Source: Arthrobacter ulcerisalmonis | GTDB lineage: Bacteria > Actinomycetota > Actinomycetes > Actinomycetales > Micrococcaceae | Assembly (NCBI RefSeq): GCF_900609065.1 | Contig: NZ_UXAU01000038.1 | Coordinates: 124,001-188,000 of the forward strand | Direction of reading: 5' to 3' | Length of the DNA stretch: 64,000 nucleotides | Shown: positions 45,500 through 54,104 of the stretch, piece after piece | Layout of the letters: each line of letters starts with the position of its first letter | Position numbering within the stretch: position 1 is the stretch's first letter | The notes under the pieces: model-generated | Databases searched by the model: none | What the model was told of the DNA's origin: nothing | The model's input: the letters and a program-made list of their open reading frames with translations, nothing else | Position numbers and translations under genes: made by a program

Positions 45500-45526
45500 G
45501 CCGGAAAAACAGTTAAAAGGAGGGCA

Positions 45527-45760
45527 ATGAAGGAACAATTTCTCACCAGCTCAGTCCAGCGCGAGCGGGACTACCTGCGGCATTACGAGTACCTGGTCCT
45601 CACCGTCAGCCCCGAGGATTCGCTGCCCGAAGCCCGCCGCCGCGTGGTGGAACATTCCGAATATGGCAAGTGGGAACTGGAGCGCAGCAAGCTCTACGTG
45701 GGCGGTGGCCGCCGATTCTGGCTTCGGCGCCGCGTGATGCAGGTTCAACGCACGGTCTAG
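45527..45760 (+). CDS. DUF5703 family protein
   Basis: A 77-residue basic protein: YLRHYEYLVLTVSPEDSLPEARRRVVEHSEYGKWELERSKLYVGGGRRFWLRRRVMQVQRT. This matches the DUF5703 family found across actinobacteria near mshC and the M20 peptidase gene; function unknown. A strong AAGGAGG precedes the ATG. Convergent with the acyl-CoA dehydrogenase gene, 4 nt apart. Confidence 0.85.
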   Translation: MKEQFLTSSVQRERDYLRHYEYLVLTVSPEDSLPEARRRVVEHSEYGKWELERSKLYVGGGRRFWLRRRVMQVQRTV

Positions 45761-45764
45761 CCTG

Positions 45765-46928
45765 CTAGCTGTCCGCCAACGGTCCCAGCCAGGCGTTGGC
45801 CACCGTAGCGTGAGCCGAATCGTCACTGGAGGGGTGGAACATGCCGGCCAGGACATCCCGGTAAAGCCGTTCGAGTTCCGCTCCCCGCGAGTAGCTGGCT
45901 CCGCCGCTGACGCGGATCGCAAAGTCCACCATCCGGCGGGCGGTTTCGGTGGCGTTGACCTTCAGTCCCACGAGCCGCGGGAACCATTGCGCGCCATGCT
46001 CGGCGCGTGCGTCGACGTCCGCGGCAACGGTAGCCAGGTGCGGGTACAGCGCATCCATGGCCATGGCGGCCTGGGCCACCTTCCGCCGCGCGTCGGGGTC
46101 CTGCGCCAGGCTGCGACCACCGTTCCGCGCCGAGGTCCGGCGCTGGACGGCTTGCACCCCGAGCTGGAGCGCCCGTTCGCCCATGCCGGTATAGACGGCG
46201 GCAATCAGCGTTTCAAAGCAGGCAAATATGGCGAAGACCAACGGGTCAGGGTTGGGCCCGGTGGGTAGTTTCCGGAAAATCCGGTCTGCAGGGACGTATG
46301 CACCCTCAAGCACCGTGCTGCGGGACTGGCTGGCCCGCATTCCCAAAGTGTCCCAGTCGTCCAGGATCCTGTAATTGGGGCTGTCCCTGCGACGGAAGCC
46401 GTGCACCAGTTCGCCCTGGCCATCGCGCGCCATCGGGTCCTTGCCGAAGATCCCCAACCTGGTCCACGCCGGTGCCAGGCTGGTGAAGATCTTGGTACCT
46501 GTGAACGCATACCCGCCGGCTGAATCCGCAACGGCGGTGGTGGTTGAATCGAACAACACCGAATCATTGCCCGCCTCAGAGAGGCCAAACGCAAAGATCT
46601 CGCCCTGTGCCGCCTCGGCCAGGACGAAGTCCAGCGACGTGTCACCACGGTCAGCCAGGACGTGCGCGACGCCGGTCCAGACCAGGTGCATATTCACCGC
46701 CAGCGCAGTCGCTGGCCCAGCCGTGGCCAACCTGCGTTGGCACTGCACCGCAGCTGCGAGCCCAAGGCCCAGGCCGCCGTCGTGCGTTGGCACGAAAAGC
46801 TTGAGGTAACCGGCTGCGACCAGCTCGTCCAGGTCCTCCTGGCAGAAGGCATTGTCGCGGTCGTAGCCGGCAGCCCGACCCCGGATCCGGTCCAGCAGAT
46901 CGTCGGGCAGGATGTCCTCAGGCGTCAT
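45765..46928 (-). CDS. Acyl-CoA dehydrogenase family flavoprotein
   Basis: A 387-residue protein with the acyl-CoA dehydrogenase fold: an N-terminal helical domain (LDELVAAGYLKLFVPTHDGGLGL), a beta domain (FAFGLSEAGNDS, GYAFTGTKIFTSLAPAW, DTLGMRASQSRSTVLEGAYVP), and a C-terminal helical domain (IRVSGGASYSRGAELERLYRDVLAG). The usual catalytic Glu cannot be placed with confidence, so it may be a dehydrogenase or a flavin monooxygenase relative. It starts 8 nt after the M20 peptidase gene, suggesting one transcript. Confidence 0.88.
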   Translation of the reverse strand: MTPEDILPDDLLDRIRGRAAGYDRDNAFCQEDLDELVAAGYLKLFVPTHDGGLGLGLAAAVQCQRRLATAGPATALAVNMHLVWTGVAHVLADRGDTSLDFVLAEAAQGEIFAFGLSEAGNDSVLFDSTTTAVADSAGGYAFTGTKIFTSLAPAWTRLGIFGKDPMARDGQGELVHGFRRRDSPNYRILDDWDTLGMRASQSRSTVLEGAYVPADRIFRKLPTGPNPDPLVFAIFACFETLIAAVYTGMGERALQLGVQAVQRRTSARNGGRSLAQDPDARRKVAQAAMAMDALYPHLATVAADVDARAEHGAQWFPRLVGLKVNATETARRMVDFAIRVSGGASYSRGAELERLYRDVLAGMFHPSSDDSAHATVANAWLGPLADS

Positions 46929-46936
46929 CGGTGGGC

Positions 46937-48241
46937 TCAGTAGTTGGTCAGGAGCGTATTCAGCACGCGGGCACCGAACTTGAGCGAGTCGGCCGGCACG
47001 CGCTCGTCGACGCCGTGGAACATGCCGGTGAAGTCCAGGTCTTCCGGCAGCATCAGCGGCGCGAAACCGTAGCCGGTGATCCCCAGCCGGCTCAGCGACT
47101 TGTTGTCCGTGCCGCCAGACAGCGTGTAGGGCAAGACCTTGGCGCCGGGATCCTCTGAGTGCAGGGCGTCGATCATGGAGTCCACCAGGTTGCCGGCGAA
47201 CGGCACCTCCAGGGAGACGTCCTGGTGGACATAGCTGACGTCCACGCCGGCGCCCGCGAGGTCCCGAACGATTTCCAGGACCTGGTCCTGCTGGCCCGGC
47301 AGGGTGCGGCAGTCCACCAGCGCCTCTGCCGATTCGGGGATCACGTTGTGCTTGTAGCCGCCCTTGAGGAGGGTGGGGTTGGTGGTGTTCTGCAGGGTGG
47401 CGCCCACAAAGCGGGCCACCGTGCCCAACTGGTCCAGCAAGAGGTCTGGATTGTCGGCGTCGAACTCCACGCCGGTGAGTTCGGTCACGCCGTCAAGGAA
47501 TTGCCGCGTGGTGGGGGTCAGTTCGATGGGCCATTTGTATTCGCCGATCCGCGTGACGGCGGCGGCGAGCCGGGTCACGGCGTTGTCGGTGTTGATCTGC
47601 GAGCCGTGCCCGGCCCGGCCGTGGGCCACCAACCGGAGCCATGAGATCCCCTTCTCAGCGGTCTGCAGCAGGTAGGTGCGCTGGCCGCCGATGGTGGCCG
47701 AGAAGCCGCCCACTTCGGAGATGGCCTCCGTGGCGCCCTCAAAGAGCTCGGGGCGTTTGTCCACGGCGTACCGGGCGCCGTACTCGCCGCCGGCTTCCTC
47801 GTCGGCGAAGAACGCGAAGATGATGTCCCGCTTGGGCTTGGTCCCGGTGCGGGCGAAGCTGCGCAGGACGGAGAGGATCATGGCGTCCATGTCCTTCATG
47901 TCCACGGCGCCGCGGCCCCAGATCAGACCGTCCTTGAGCTCGGCACCAAAGGGGTCCACGGACCACTGATCACGCAGGGCCGGCACCACGTCGAGGTGGC
48001 CGTGGACCACCAGGGCGCTGGCCGAAGGGTCAGACCCTGCCATCCGGGTGATCACGTTGGCCCGGCCCGGCGCGGACTCGAAGATCTCGGCGGGCAGGCC
48101 AACCTCCTCGATCAGCCCCGCCACGTATTCCGCAGCCACCCGCTCGCCCGGTCCGGAGCCGTCGCCGTAGTTGGAGGTGTCAATCCGGATGAGTTCCTGG
48201 CAGATGCGGACAACTTCGTCCTGGGGCAATACGTCAGACAT
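46937..48241 (-). CDS. M20/M25/M40 family metallopeptidase
   Basis: A 434-residue dizinc aminoacylase/carboxypeptidase-like hydrolase. The metal site is visible as VVHGHLDVVPA, WGRGAVDMKDMDAMIL and FFADEEAGGEYGA, and the dimerisation domain contains HGRAGHGSQINTDNA. The terminal GTDNKSLSRLGITGYGF supplies the remaining ligands region. Substrate unknown; homologues hydrolyse N-acyl amino acids or peptides. The ATG at 48241 has AGGAG upstream; an earlier ATG at 48289 is rejected. Confidence 0.92.
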   Translation of the reverse strand: MSDVLPQDEVVRICQELIRIDTSNYGDGSGPGERVAAEYVAGLIEEVGLPAEIFESAPGRANVITRMAGSDPSASALVVHGHLDVVPALRDQWSVDPFGAELKDGLIWGRGAVDMKDMDAMILSVLRSFARTGTKPKRDIIFAFFADEEAGGEYGARYAVDKRPELFEGATEAISEVGGFSATIGGQRTYLLQTAEKGISWLRLVAHGRAGHGSQINTDNAVTRLAAAVTRIGEYKWPIELTPTTRQFLDGVTELTGVEFDADNPDLLLDQLGTVARFVGATLQNTTNPTLLKGGYKHNVIPESAEALVDCRTLPGQQDQVLEIVRDLAGAGVDVSYVHQDVSLEVPFAGNLVDSMIDALHSEDPGAKVLPYTLSGGTDNKSLSRLGITGYGFAPLMLPEDLDFTGMFHGVDERVPADSLKFGARVLNTLLTNY

Positions 48242-48312
48242 GGATACTCCTCGCGTGGGCTGGCATTCTGCCGCGGTTGGGCTGCTCACCTCAGCCTACC
48301 CAGTTGGCCCGA

Positions 48313-48343
48313 TTGGTTCTTTCGGGAAAGTTCATGTTAGAGT
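48313..48343 (+). promoter_or_regulatory. Putative tRNA-Leu promoter
   Basis: TTGGTT (48313-48318) and TAGAGT (48338-48343), 19 nt apart, about 65 nt upstream of the tRNA. Confidence 0.4.
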
Positions 48344-48408
48344 CTTTCTCGCTGCTTCCGAGAGATGCGAAACGCTGAAAGGCGCAAACAGTCCTCGGGA
48401 AACACCCT

Positions 48409-48491
48409 GCGCGGGTGGCGGAATGGCAGACGCGCTAGCTTGAGGTGCTAGTCCTCGAAAGGGGGTGGGGGTTCAAGTCCCCCTCCGCGCA
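48409..48491 (+). tRNA. tRNA-Leu (anticodon GAG)
   Basis: 83 nt including a long variable arm, as expected for a class II tRNA. The acceptor stem GCGCGGG pairs with TCCGCGC (last pair G-U), and the anticodon stem CTAGC/GCTAG encloses the loop TTGAGGT with anticodon GAG, reading CUC and CUU. The T-arm GGGGGTTCAAGTCCCCC is perfect. CCA is not encoded. Confidence 0.96.
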
Positions 48492-48497
48492 CGAACG

Positions 48498-48532
48498 AAA
48501 ACCCCGGAAAATCATTGATTTTCCGGGGTTTT
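48498..48532 (+). terminator. Terminator after tRNA-Leu
   Basis: A 15-bp perfect stem (48498-48512 with 48518-48532) ending in TTTT. It may also serve the deacetylase gene reading from the other side. Confidence 0.88.
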
Positions 48533-48565
48533 CTGCGTCTGCCCGGGGTGATCCCCCGGGGCCGA

Positions 48566-49411
48566 TTACACGACGCCCAGGAACTCCTCCAACAGCACGA
48601 CCTCCAGGCCGGCCGCCAACTGGGCAGCGCGGAACGCTTCGAGGTCCGCTGCGAACTCGGGACGGAAATGCATCAGCACAATGTCTCCGGGCCGCAGTGC
48701 GTTGCCCACCTGGTAATCCATCCGGCCGGCGTTGGCTTTGGCCTCCCAGGTAATGATGGCCCGTAGCCCGGCTGCCGCGACGGCCTGCTGCATGGCACCG
48801 GAGTAGGCGCCACCCGGCGGCCGGAACAGAGTTGGCGTCCGCCCATACTGCGTCGTGGCAAAGTCCTGCATCCCGGAAATTTCGGCCAGCTGTTGCTGGT
48901 ACCCCATGGTGCGGATCATGTTGATGTTGTGATTGACGGTGTGGTTCTCCACCAAGGATCCTTGCGCCGCGAACTGGGTGAAGAATGCCGGGTCGGCGCT
49001 GACGGTGGACTGGGTGAGAAAGAGCGACGCCGGATAGTTGTAGGCGCGCATCAGCCTCACCATCTCCGGGGTCCGGGTGAGTCCGTCGTCGATGGTCAGG
49101 AACACGATGGGATGTGCCGTGGGAATCCGGGAAATGACCGGGGCCAGGCCATTCACGATCGGCGGCAGGACATAGTCGGGCACGAAGATCCGCTTGGTGG
49201 GGGTGGGAGCGGGAACCGCCGTCGGTACCGGCGTCGGCGTTGGTGAAGTGGCAGAAGTAGGCGAGGTGGATAAGGGCTCCGCCTCGACAACCTGTTCTGC
49301 GCCACTCCCCACCGTGGCGCCACACCCTGTCAGGGCAGCCGCAGCGGCCGCTCCCAGGTATCCCAACAACGCCCGCCGTCGGACCGATGCCACGTCCAAG
49401 ACCTGTTCCAT
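48566..49411 (-). CDS. Polysaccharide deacetylase lipoprotein
   Basis: A 281-residue exported NodB-type deacetylase, probably acting on peptidoglycan or another amino-sugar polymer. The signal peptide RRRALLGYLGAAAAAALTGC ends in a lipobox (LTGC) preceded by an RRR stretch, which also resembles a Tat signal. A Pro/Thr-rich linker (about residues 48-75) leads to the catalytic domain with VFLTIDDGL (Asp motif), HTVNH (metal), RPPGGAYS and a C-terminal LMHF. ATG 49411 follows GGGGGAG. Confidence 0.93.
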   Translation of the reverse strand: MEQVLDVASVRRRALLGYLGAAAAAALTGCGATVGSGAEQVVEAEPLSTSPTSATSPTPTPVPTAVPAPTPTKRIFVPDYVLPPIVNGLAPVISRIPTAHPIVFLTIDDGLTRTPEMVRLMRAYNYPASLFLTQSTVSADPAFFTQFAAQGSLVENHTVNHNINMIRTMGYQQQLAEISGMQDFATTQYGRTPTLFRPPGGAYSGAMQQAVAAAGLRAIITWEAKANAGRMDYQVGNALRPGDIVLMHFRPEFAADLEAFRAAQLAAGLEVVLLEEFLGVV

Positions 49412-49765
49412 GCCGCACTCCCCCTGAAGAACCAACCGACCCATGGGTCCAGCACCCAGGTCGACGACTCTGAGGCTACCGCGATGGTGCGGAAATCTCC
49501 GCTCTGCGCGAACTTCTTCCGCATTGGCTACCGGCGGAATGTGTGTGCAGTTACACAGTAACTACCGGGCAGCTGCAGAATGCGGGGCGAATCGTCCTGC
49601 TCGCTGGCGTCACAGCAGCGATGACGCACCTTTGAACAGCGTTGGGGTAACTATTTCGGCCCCCACATTTTGGCGCCGCGCCCGCTCATGCTATTGGGGA
49701 ATACCGGGTTCATGCTGTACGTTTCATACGCGACAGGCGAACCAAAGAAAAGAGAAGCACCTAAA
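49412..49765. other. 354-nt intergenic region between divergent genes
   Basis: No gene is supported. It contains an inverted repeat AGTTAC-ACA-GTAACT (49549-49563), short direct repeats of GGCTACCG (near 49474 and 49527) with a related CTACCGG near 49562, and a promoter for the DUF4193 gene at its right end. It may hold a regulator site for the deacetylase gene. Confidence 0.5.
49694..49723 (+). promoter_or_regulatory. Putative promoter of the DUF4193 gene
   Basis: TTGGGG (49694-49699), an 18-nt spacer and TACGTT (49718-49723), giving a leader of about 35 nt with a ribosome site. Confidence 0.45.
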
Positions 49766-50068
49766 GTGGCAACCGATTACGACGAACTGCGGTCCGACGT
49801 CAAGGAATCGCAGGACAACTCACTTGAGCAGCTCCAGTCTGCCAACGCTCCGGATGCGCGCAGCGTTGTCCTTGAGCTGGACGAGGCTGACGGCCTGGAC
49901 GGCGCCGGCGTTCCCGGCGGCGAATTTGTCGCCGAAGAGCTCGTAGTTCAGGTCATTCCGCAGGCAGATGACGAGTTCACCTGCTACTCCTGCTTCCTGG
50001 TCCGGCACCGGTCACAGATTGCGAAGCAAAAGGATGGCCACACCTACTGCACCGAGTGCGAAGGCTAA
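49766..50068 (+). CDS. DUF4193 family zinc-ribbon protein
   Basis: A 100-residue protein conserved through actinobacteria. It starts at GTG (VATDYDELRSDVKESQDNSLEQLQ) with AGAGAAG upstream, has an acidic middle, and ends with a zinc ribbon FTCYSCFLVRHRSQIAKQ-x-YCTECEG (two CxxC pairs). The family is of unknown function; the ribbon and acidic stretch suggest nucleic-acid or polymerase contact, which is inference. An upstream ATG in frame at 49670 is rejected as it crosses the promoter. Confidence 0.92.
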   Translation: MATDYDELRSDVKESQDNSLEQLQSANAPDARSVVLELDEADGLDGAGVPGGEFVAEELVVQVIPQADDEFTCYSCFLVRHRSQIAKQKDGHTYCTECEG

Positions 50069-50120
50069 GACCCCCCATAGCGGCAGCACCCAGGACACCT
50101 GGTGTGCTGCTTCTGCCCAC

Positions 50121-50149
50121 AGGGCACGCCTGCGTTCTGGCGTGCCTTT
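50121..50149 (+). terminator. Probable terminator after the DUF4193 gene
   Basis: GGCACGCC (50123-50130) pairs with GGCGTGCC (50139-50146) around an 8-nt loop, then a short T-run. Confidence 0.65.
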
Positions 50150-50245
50150 CGGCTTTAAGCTGCCGCTCAGCTCTTGCCGCTAACGTGACAGGTCAACGTA
50201 CTGCGTGGCTGGTTAAGCTGGCCACCTAAATTAGAGGAAACCCGC

Positions 50246-50983
50246 GTGAGCCTGGAAACCGGATGGCAGTGGCTGGCCAGCGTCTTCAGCCGGGCTGAGC
50301 TGCCCGCCATCACCGTGGTGGAACTACTGCTGGTGGTGGCCGCCGCCGTCGCACTTTCCATCCCGCGGAAGTCATGGCGCTACTTCGGGCTGCTGACCAC
50401 CGCCACCCACGAACTGGGACACGCCTTCGCTGCGGTCCTGAGCGGCCAGCGACTGTCCGGCATCACGCTGCGGCTGGATCATTCCGGCACCACCACCAGC
50501 TATAGCAGGAGCCGCCTGGCAGCAGCCTGGTCCTGCTTCTGGGGCTACCCCGTTCCCGCCGTGGTGGGGGCAGCCTATGTCTGGTGTGGCTTCCACGGCT
50601 GGGGGCCTGCCGCCCTGGCCGCCGGCGTCGGGGTCCTTGCGGCGTCGCTCCTCTTTCTTCGCAACGCGGCAGCCTTCGGCATCACCTTGGGCGCGATGGC
50701 CCTGAGCGTCGTCCTGCTTATCAGCGTGCCGCACGCCTTTGTGGGCCACCTCAGCGTAGGCCTCGGTCTGGCACTCCTGGTGGGCGCCGTCCGCGATCTA
50801 GTGAAACTTTGCCACGTTCACCTCCGACGGCGGCAGCAGCTCGCTACGTCAGACGCCTACCTGCTCTTCCGGGCCACGAAGATCCCGTCGCCGCTGTGGA
50901 TTGCGGCGTTCGCTGCGGTGACTGGTGGCTCCTGGCTGGTGGCCCTGGCGCCACTTGCGGCAATCGGCGCGGGAGGCGCCTAG
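50246..50983 (+). CDS. M50B-like membrane metalloprotease
   Basis: A 245-residue multi-helix protein with the zinc motif HELGH at residues 55-59, placed in the second helix region (TTATHELGHAFAAVLSGQ), followed by GITLRLDHSGTTTS and five further hydrophobic segments. This fits the peptidase M50B-like family of predicted membrane proteases; the second metal motif of classic site-2 proteases is not obvious. GTG start with AGAGGAAA upstream. Its stop codon lies inside the -10 box of the next gene. Confidence 0.82.
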   Translation: MSLETGWQWLASVFSRAELPAITVVELLLVVAAAVALSIPRKSWRYFGLLTTATHELGHAFAAVLSGQRLSGITLRLDHSGTTTSYSRSRLAAAWSCFWGYPVPAVVGAAYVWCGFHGWGPAALAAGVGVLAASLLFLRNAAAFGITLGAMALSVVLLISVPHAFVGHLSVGLGLALLVGAVRDLVKLCHVHLRRRQQLATSDAYLLFRATKIPSPLWIAAFAAVTGGSWLVALAPLAAIGAGGA

Positions 50984-50986
50984 GGT
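50981..50986 (+). promoter_or_regulatory. -10 box of the leaderless GST-like gene
   Basis: TAGGGT, 6 nt before the ATG at 50993; its first three bases are the stop codon of the previous gene. Confidence 0.5.
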
Positions 50987-50992
50987 GGAGGC

Positions 50993-52078
50993 ATGAGCGA
51001 CATCGAAGGTAACGAAGGAACGCGCGACGGCGGCACAGGAAACCACAGCACGTTGGGCGCCTATGTGACCGGCGGCGAATTCACCCGCGACACCAACTAC
51101 ATTGAGGACCGGATCACCCGGGACGGTACTCCCGGACCCAACGGCGAACCGGGGTGGCCGGTCGAAGCGGGCCGGTACCGGCTGGTTGCCGCCAGGGCCT
51201 GCCCGTGGGCCAACAGGACTGTCATTGTCCGCCGCCTGTTGGGCCTTGAAGACGCCATCTCGCTGGGACAGCCCGGTCCCACCCATGATGCCCGGTCGTG
51301 GACCTTTGACCTGGATCCAGAGGGTAAGGATCCCGTCCTGGGCATCGAGCGGATCCAGGAGGCGTACTTCAAGCGTTTCCCCGATTACCCCCGAGGCATC
51401 ACGGTGCCAGCCATCGTGGACGTTGCGACCGGTGCAGTGGTCACCAACAACTTCCCGCAGATCACGCTGGATTTCAGCACCGAGTGGACGCAATTCCACC
51501 GGCCCGGGGCACCTGACCTGTACCCGGAGCACCTGCGCGCTGAAATTGACCAGGTCAACAAGCGGGTATTCACCGAAGTCAACAATGGCGTCTACCGGTG
51601 CGGCTTCGCCGGCTCGCAGGACGCGTACGACGCCGCCTACGATCGGCTCTGGACGGCCCTCGACTGGCTCGAGGAACGGCTGACCGGGCAGCGTTACCTG
51701 GTAGGCGACACCATCACCGAAGCTGACGTGCGGCTCTTCACCACGCTGGCCCGCTTTGACGCTGTGTACCACGGGCATTTCAAGTGCAACCGGCAGAAGC
51801 TGACGGAGATGCCGGCCCTTTGGGCCTACGCCCGGGACCTCTTCCAGACCCCGGGTTTTGGCGACACCACCGACTTCGTCCAGATCAAGCAGCACTATTA
51901 CATCGTGCACGAAGACATCAATCCCACGCAGGTGGTTCCGGCCGGGCCGGACCTGCGCGGCTGGCTGAGCGCGCACGGCCGTGAGGCACTGGGTGGCCGG
52001 CCGTTCGGTGATGGCACCCCGCCAGGCCCGGTCCATCGTGGCGAGGAAGTCGCAACCGGACACGGCGCCACACACTGA
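50993..52078 (+). CDS. Xi-class glutathione S-transferase-like (hydroquinone reductase family)
   Basis: A 361-residue member of the glutathionyl-hydroquinone reductase (Xi GST, ECM4) family. The thioredoxin-fold domain has YRLVAARACPWANRTVIVRRLLGL, with the catalytic Cys70 in CPWA; VPAIVDVATGAVVTNNFPQI follows as the cis-Pro and thiol-contact region. The helical domain contains RLTGQRYLVGDTITEADVRLFTTLARFD and HFKCNRQKL. Known members reduce glutathionyl-hydroquinones. This lineage is expected to use mycothiol, so the natural thiol is in doubt. It is 5 nt from the FUSC gene. Confidence 0.92.
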   Translation: MSDIEGNEGTRDGGTGNHSTLGAYVTGGEFTRDTNYIEDRITRDGTPGPNGEPGWPVEAGRYRLVAARACPWANRTVIVRRLLGLEDAISLGQPGPTHDARSWTFDLDPEGKDPVLGIERIQEAYFKRFPDYPRGITVPAIVDVATGAVVTNNFPQITLDFSTEWTQFHRPGAPDLYPEHLRAEIDQVNKRVFTEVNNGVYRCGFAGSQDAYDAAYDRLWTALDWLEERLTGQRYLVGDTITEADVRLFTTLARFDAVYHGHFKCNRQKLTEMPALWAYARDLFQTPGFGDTTDFVQIKQHYYIVHEDINPTQVVPAGPDLRGWLSAHGREALGGRPFGDGTPPGPVHRGEEVATGHGATH

Positions 52079-52083
52079 AGACC

Positions 52084-53196
52084 GTGGTACCCACGGCAGC
52101 CAACGCCCGTTGGGAGCGCAGCACCAATGCACTGCGACGGGCCGCGTCGAACCTCACCTCGGCCTTGGCCACCCAGCGGCTACAGTTGGCTGCCAAGGCG
52201 GCCCTGGCTGCGGGTGTGGCCTTCTGGGTGGCCCCGCTGATGCCCGGCGCCGCCGCCCATTACCCCTACTACGCGCCGCTGGGTGCCTTGGTGGTGATGT
52301 ACCACAACGTGGCCGGCTCGGTCCGGCAGGGGCTCCAAGCCCTTGCCGGCCTGGCTGTCGGAATCGGCCTGGCGTTCGTGCTGGTCACCTTCGCGTCGCC
52401 GTCACCGCTGAGCGTGGCCCTGGTCATGGGGGTGGGTGTCCTGCTGAGTGGGCTGCCCTGGATCGGCTCCGGCTCGGATTGGATTCCGACGGCGGCCCTG
52501 CTGGTCCTGTTGATCGGCGGCAGCGATCCGGACGACTTTTCCCTGGGCTACCTCACGCAGATGGGCGTTGGTGTGCTCGTGGGGGTCGCGGTGAACTTTC
52601 TGGTGTTTCCCCCGCTTCATATCAAGGCAGCGGCGTCCAGCCTCGCGGACCTGCACCGGGCCCTGGGGCAGCAGCTCATGGACATGGGCGCCGCCCTTAC
52701 TGAACAGTGGCCCCCGGAACACGAGTTGTGGTCCAGCCGATCCGACGAACTCGCGGCGGCTGCAGGCAAGGTGAGGCATCTGGTACAGGAAGCTGATGCC
52801 AGCCGGCGCGCCAATGTGCGGCGGAAGCTGCATCCCCGCGACATTGACCAGGATTACCAGGATCTGCGCAACCTGGAGACGGTCACCTTCCACATCCGCG
52901 ATATGACAGATGTCTTGAACGATGTCATCTGGGAATCGGAGGCGCCCTATGAGATTCCCATCCCGGATTGCGGTCCGATCGCCACCGCGATGAGCGCTAC
53001 CGGGAACTTACTGGTGGCCAGGGGTGAGACGGACAGCCAGGTTTCCCAGGAACGCTTTGAGACTGCCGAAGCGGCGGTCAGGACCTGCATGGCCGCCACC
53101 ACCCCCGCCGATCCTGACCGGACAGGGATCCCCACCTCTGATTCGTTGTTGTTGAGCCTGCATCGGATTGTGCGGACCCTCGCTCCCGCCAGCTAG
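52084..53196 (+). CDS. FUSC/aromatic acid exporter family membrane protein
   Basis: A 370-residue protein with an N-terminal bundle of about six helices (AALAAGVAFWVAPLMPG, LGALVVMYHNVAGSVRQGLQALAGLAVGIGLAFVLVTF, LVLLIGGSDPDDFSLGYLTQMGVGVLVGVAVNFLVFPPL) and a cytosolic helical half of about 190 residues. This matches the ArAE_2/FUSC-like family, related to aromatic carboxylate efflux pumps. GTG start, 5 nt after the GST-like gene, so the two are probably one operon for handling quinones or aromatic acids. Substrate unproven. Confidence 0.82.
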   Translation: MVPTAANARWERSTNALRRAASNLTSALATQRLQLAAKAALAAGVAFWVAPLMPGAAAHYPYYAPLGALVVMYHNVAGSVRQGLQALAGLAVGIGLAFVLVTFASPSPLSVALVMGVGVLLSGLPWIGSGSDWIPTAALLVLLIGGSDPDDFSLGYLTQMGVGVLVGVAVNFLVFPPLHIKAAASSLADLHRALGQQLMDMGAALTEQWPPEHELWSSRSDELAAAAGKVRHLVQEADASRRANVRRKLHPRDIDQDYQDLRNLETVTFHIRDMTDVLNDVIWESEAPYEIPIPDCGPIATAMSATGNLLVARGETDSQVSQERFETAEAAVRTCMAATTPADPDRTGIPTSDSLLLSLHRIVRTLAPAS

Positions 53197-54104
53197 AGCG
53201 GCACCACACCGCCGCTGAAGTGCTTCCGGCCGGTCCGAGGATTCCAGGCAACGAAGTCAGAGCCCTCCCACGCTCCTGCGCTGGGCTGCACCGAGGTGAT
53301 GTCCAGGGCTACTCGGCTGGGGAGGAACACGGGCGCATCAAAGCTGACATCCCAGCTGAAGGCGTCCGTCCGGGCGGGGCCTACCTCGGCCAGGGCGCGG
53401 GAAGCCAAGTACATGCCGTGTGCCAGTGACCGGCGCATCCCCAGCGCTTTGGCGGAGAGTACGCTGAGATGAATCGGGTTGAAGTCTCCAGAAACCGCCG
53501 CGTAAGCCCGGCCCGCGTCGACACCGAGCTGCCAGATCGCTGTGGGGTCGGGCGCCACAAAGTCGGTCCGCTCTGCCGGGGCGGACGGCTTGTCGATCCC
53601 GGGCAGGAAGACCCCTTTGGCCAGGTAGGTAGAGATCCCCCTCCAGATGATGCTCCGGTTACCGGCCCGCCGCACCTCGGTCCGAATGTCAACCTGGGTG
53701 CCGGCCCGGTGTCCGCGGAGATTTTCGGCCACCGCATCAATGTCCAGGGATTCCGTGAAAAGCACGGGCGATCGCTGCTCCACCGTGTTGCGTAGATGAA
53801 TCATCCCCAGCAGCGGCAAGGGAAAGTCGTCCCTATTCATGACGCTCATTGCCAACGGAAACGCGAGGGCGTGCACAAATCCGGCAGGAAGCAGGTCGCT
53901 GGCAGGTTCGCCGATCAGGTGCTGGTAGGCGGTCAGGTTAGCGACGTCGACGGTGACTCCCCGGACGGTGTGGCCGTGTGGGGGCAGGTCCGCGGCATCA
54001 CTGGCGCCCAGCAATCGGCGACGGGCAGCCTGCGCCGCCGCATTCACGTACAGCTTGGACAGTGACGGCATCTCGCCAAGGATCAGCGGCTGGTCGGCGC
54101 TCAT
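53193..54104 (-). CDS. MaoC-family hydratase/dehydratase
   Basis: A 303-residue double hot-dog-type protein; the C-terminal MaoC domain contains YAAVSGDFNPIHLSVLSAKALGMRRSLAHGMYLASR, where the Asp and His of D-x-NPIH are catalytic. The N-terminal half resembles the degenerate second hot-dog domain of HtdX-type 3-hydroxyacyl-thioester dehydratases. It overlaps the FabG stop by 4 nt (ATGA), so the reductase and dehydratase are coupled. Its stop overlaps the convergent FUSC gene by 4 nt. Likely acts on acyl-CoA or acyl-ACP. Confidence 0.88.
   Translation of the reverse strand: MSADQPLILGEMPSLSKLYVNAAAQAARRRLLGASDAADLPPHGHTVRGVTVDVANLTAYQHLIGEPASDLLPAGFVHALAFPLAMSVMNRDDFPLPLLGMIHLRNTVEQRSPVLFTESLDIDAVAENLRGHRAGTQVDIRTEVRRAGNRSIIWRGISTYLAKGVFLPGIDKPSAPAERTDFVAPDPTAIWQLGVDAGRAYAAVSGDFNPIHLSVLSAKALGMRRSLAHGMYLASRALAEVGPARTDAFSWDVSFDAPVFLPSRVALDITSVQPSAGAWEGSDFVAWNPRTGRKHFSGGVVPL

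Noticed and set aside
48435..49418. 327-codon open frame on the minus strand
   Set aside because: Out of frame with the polysaccharide deacetylase, and it would cover the tRNA and its terminator.
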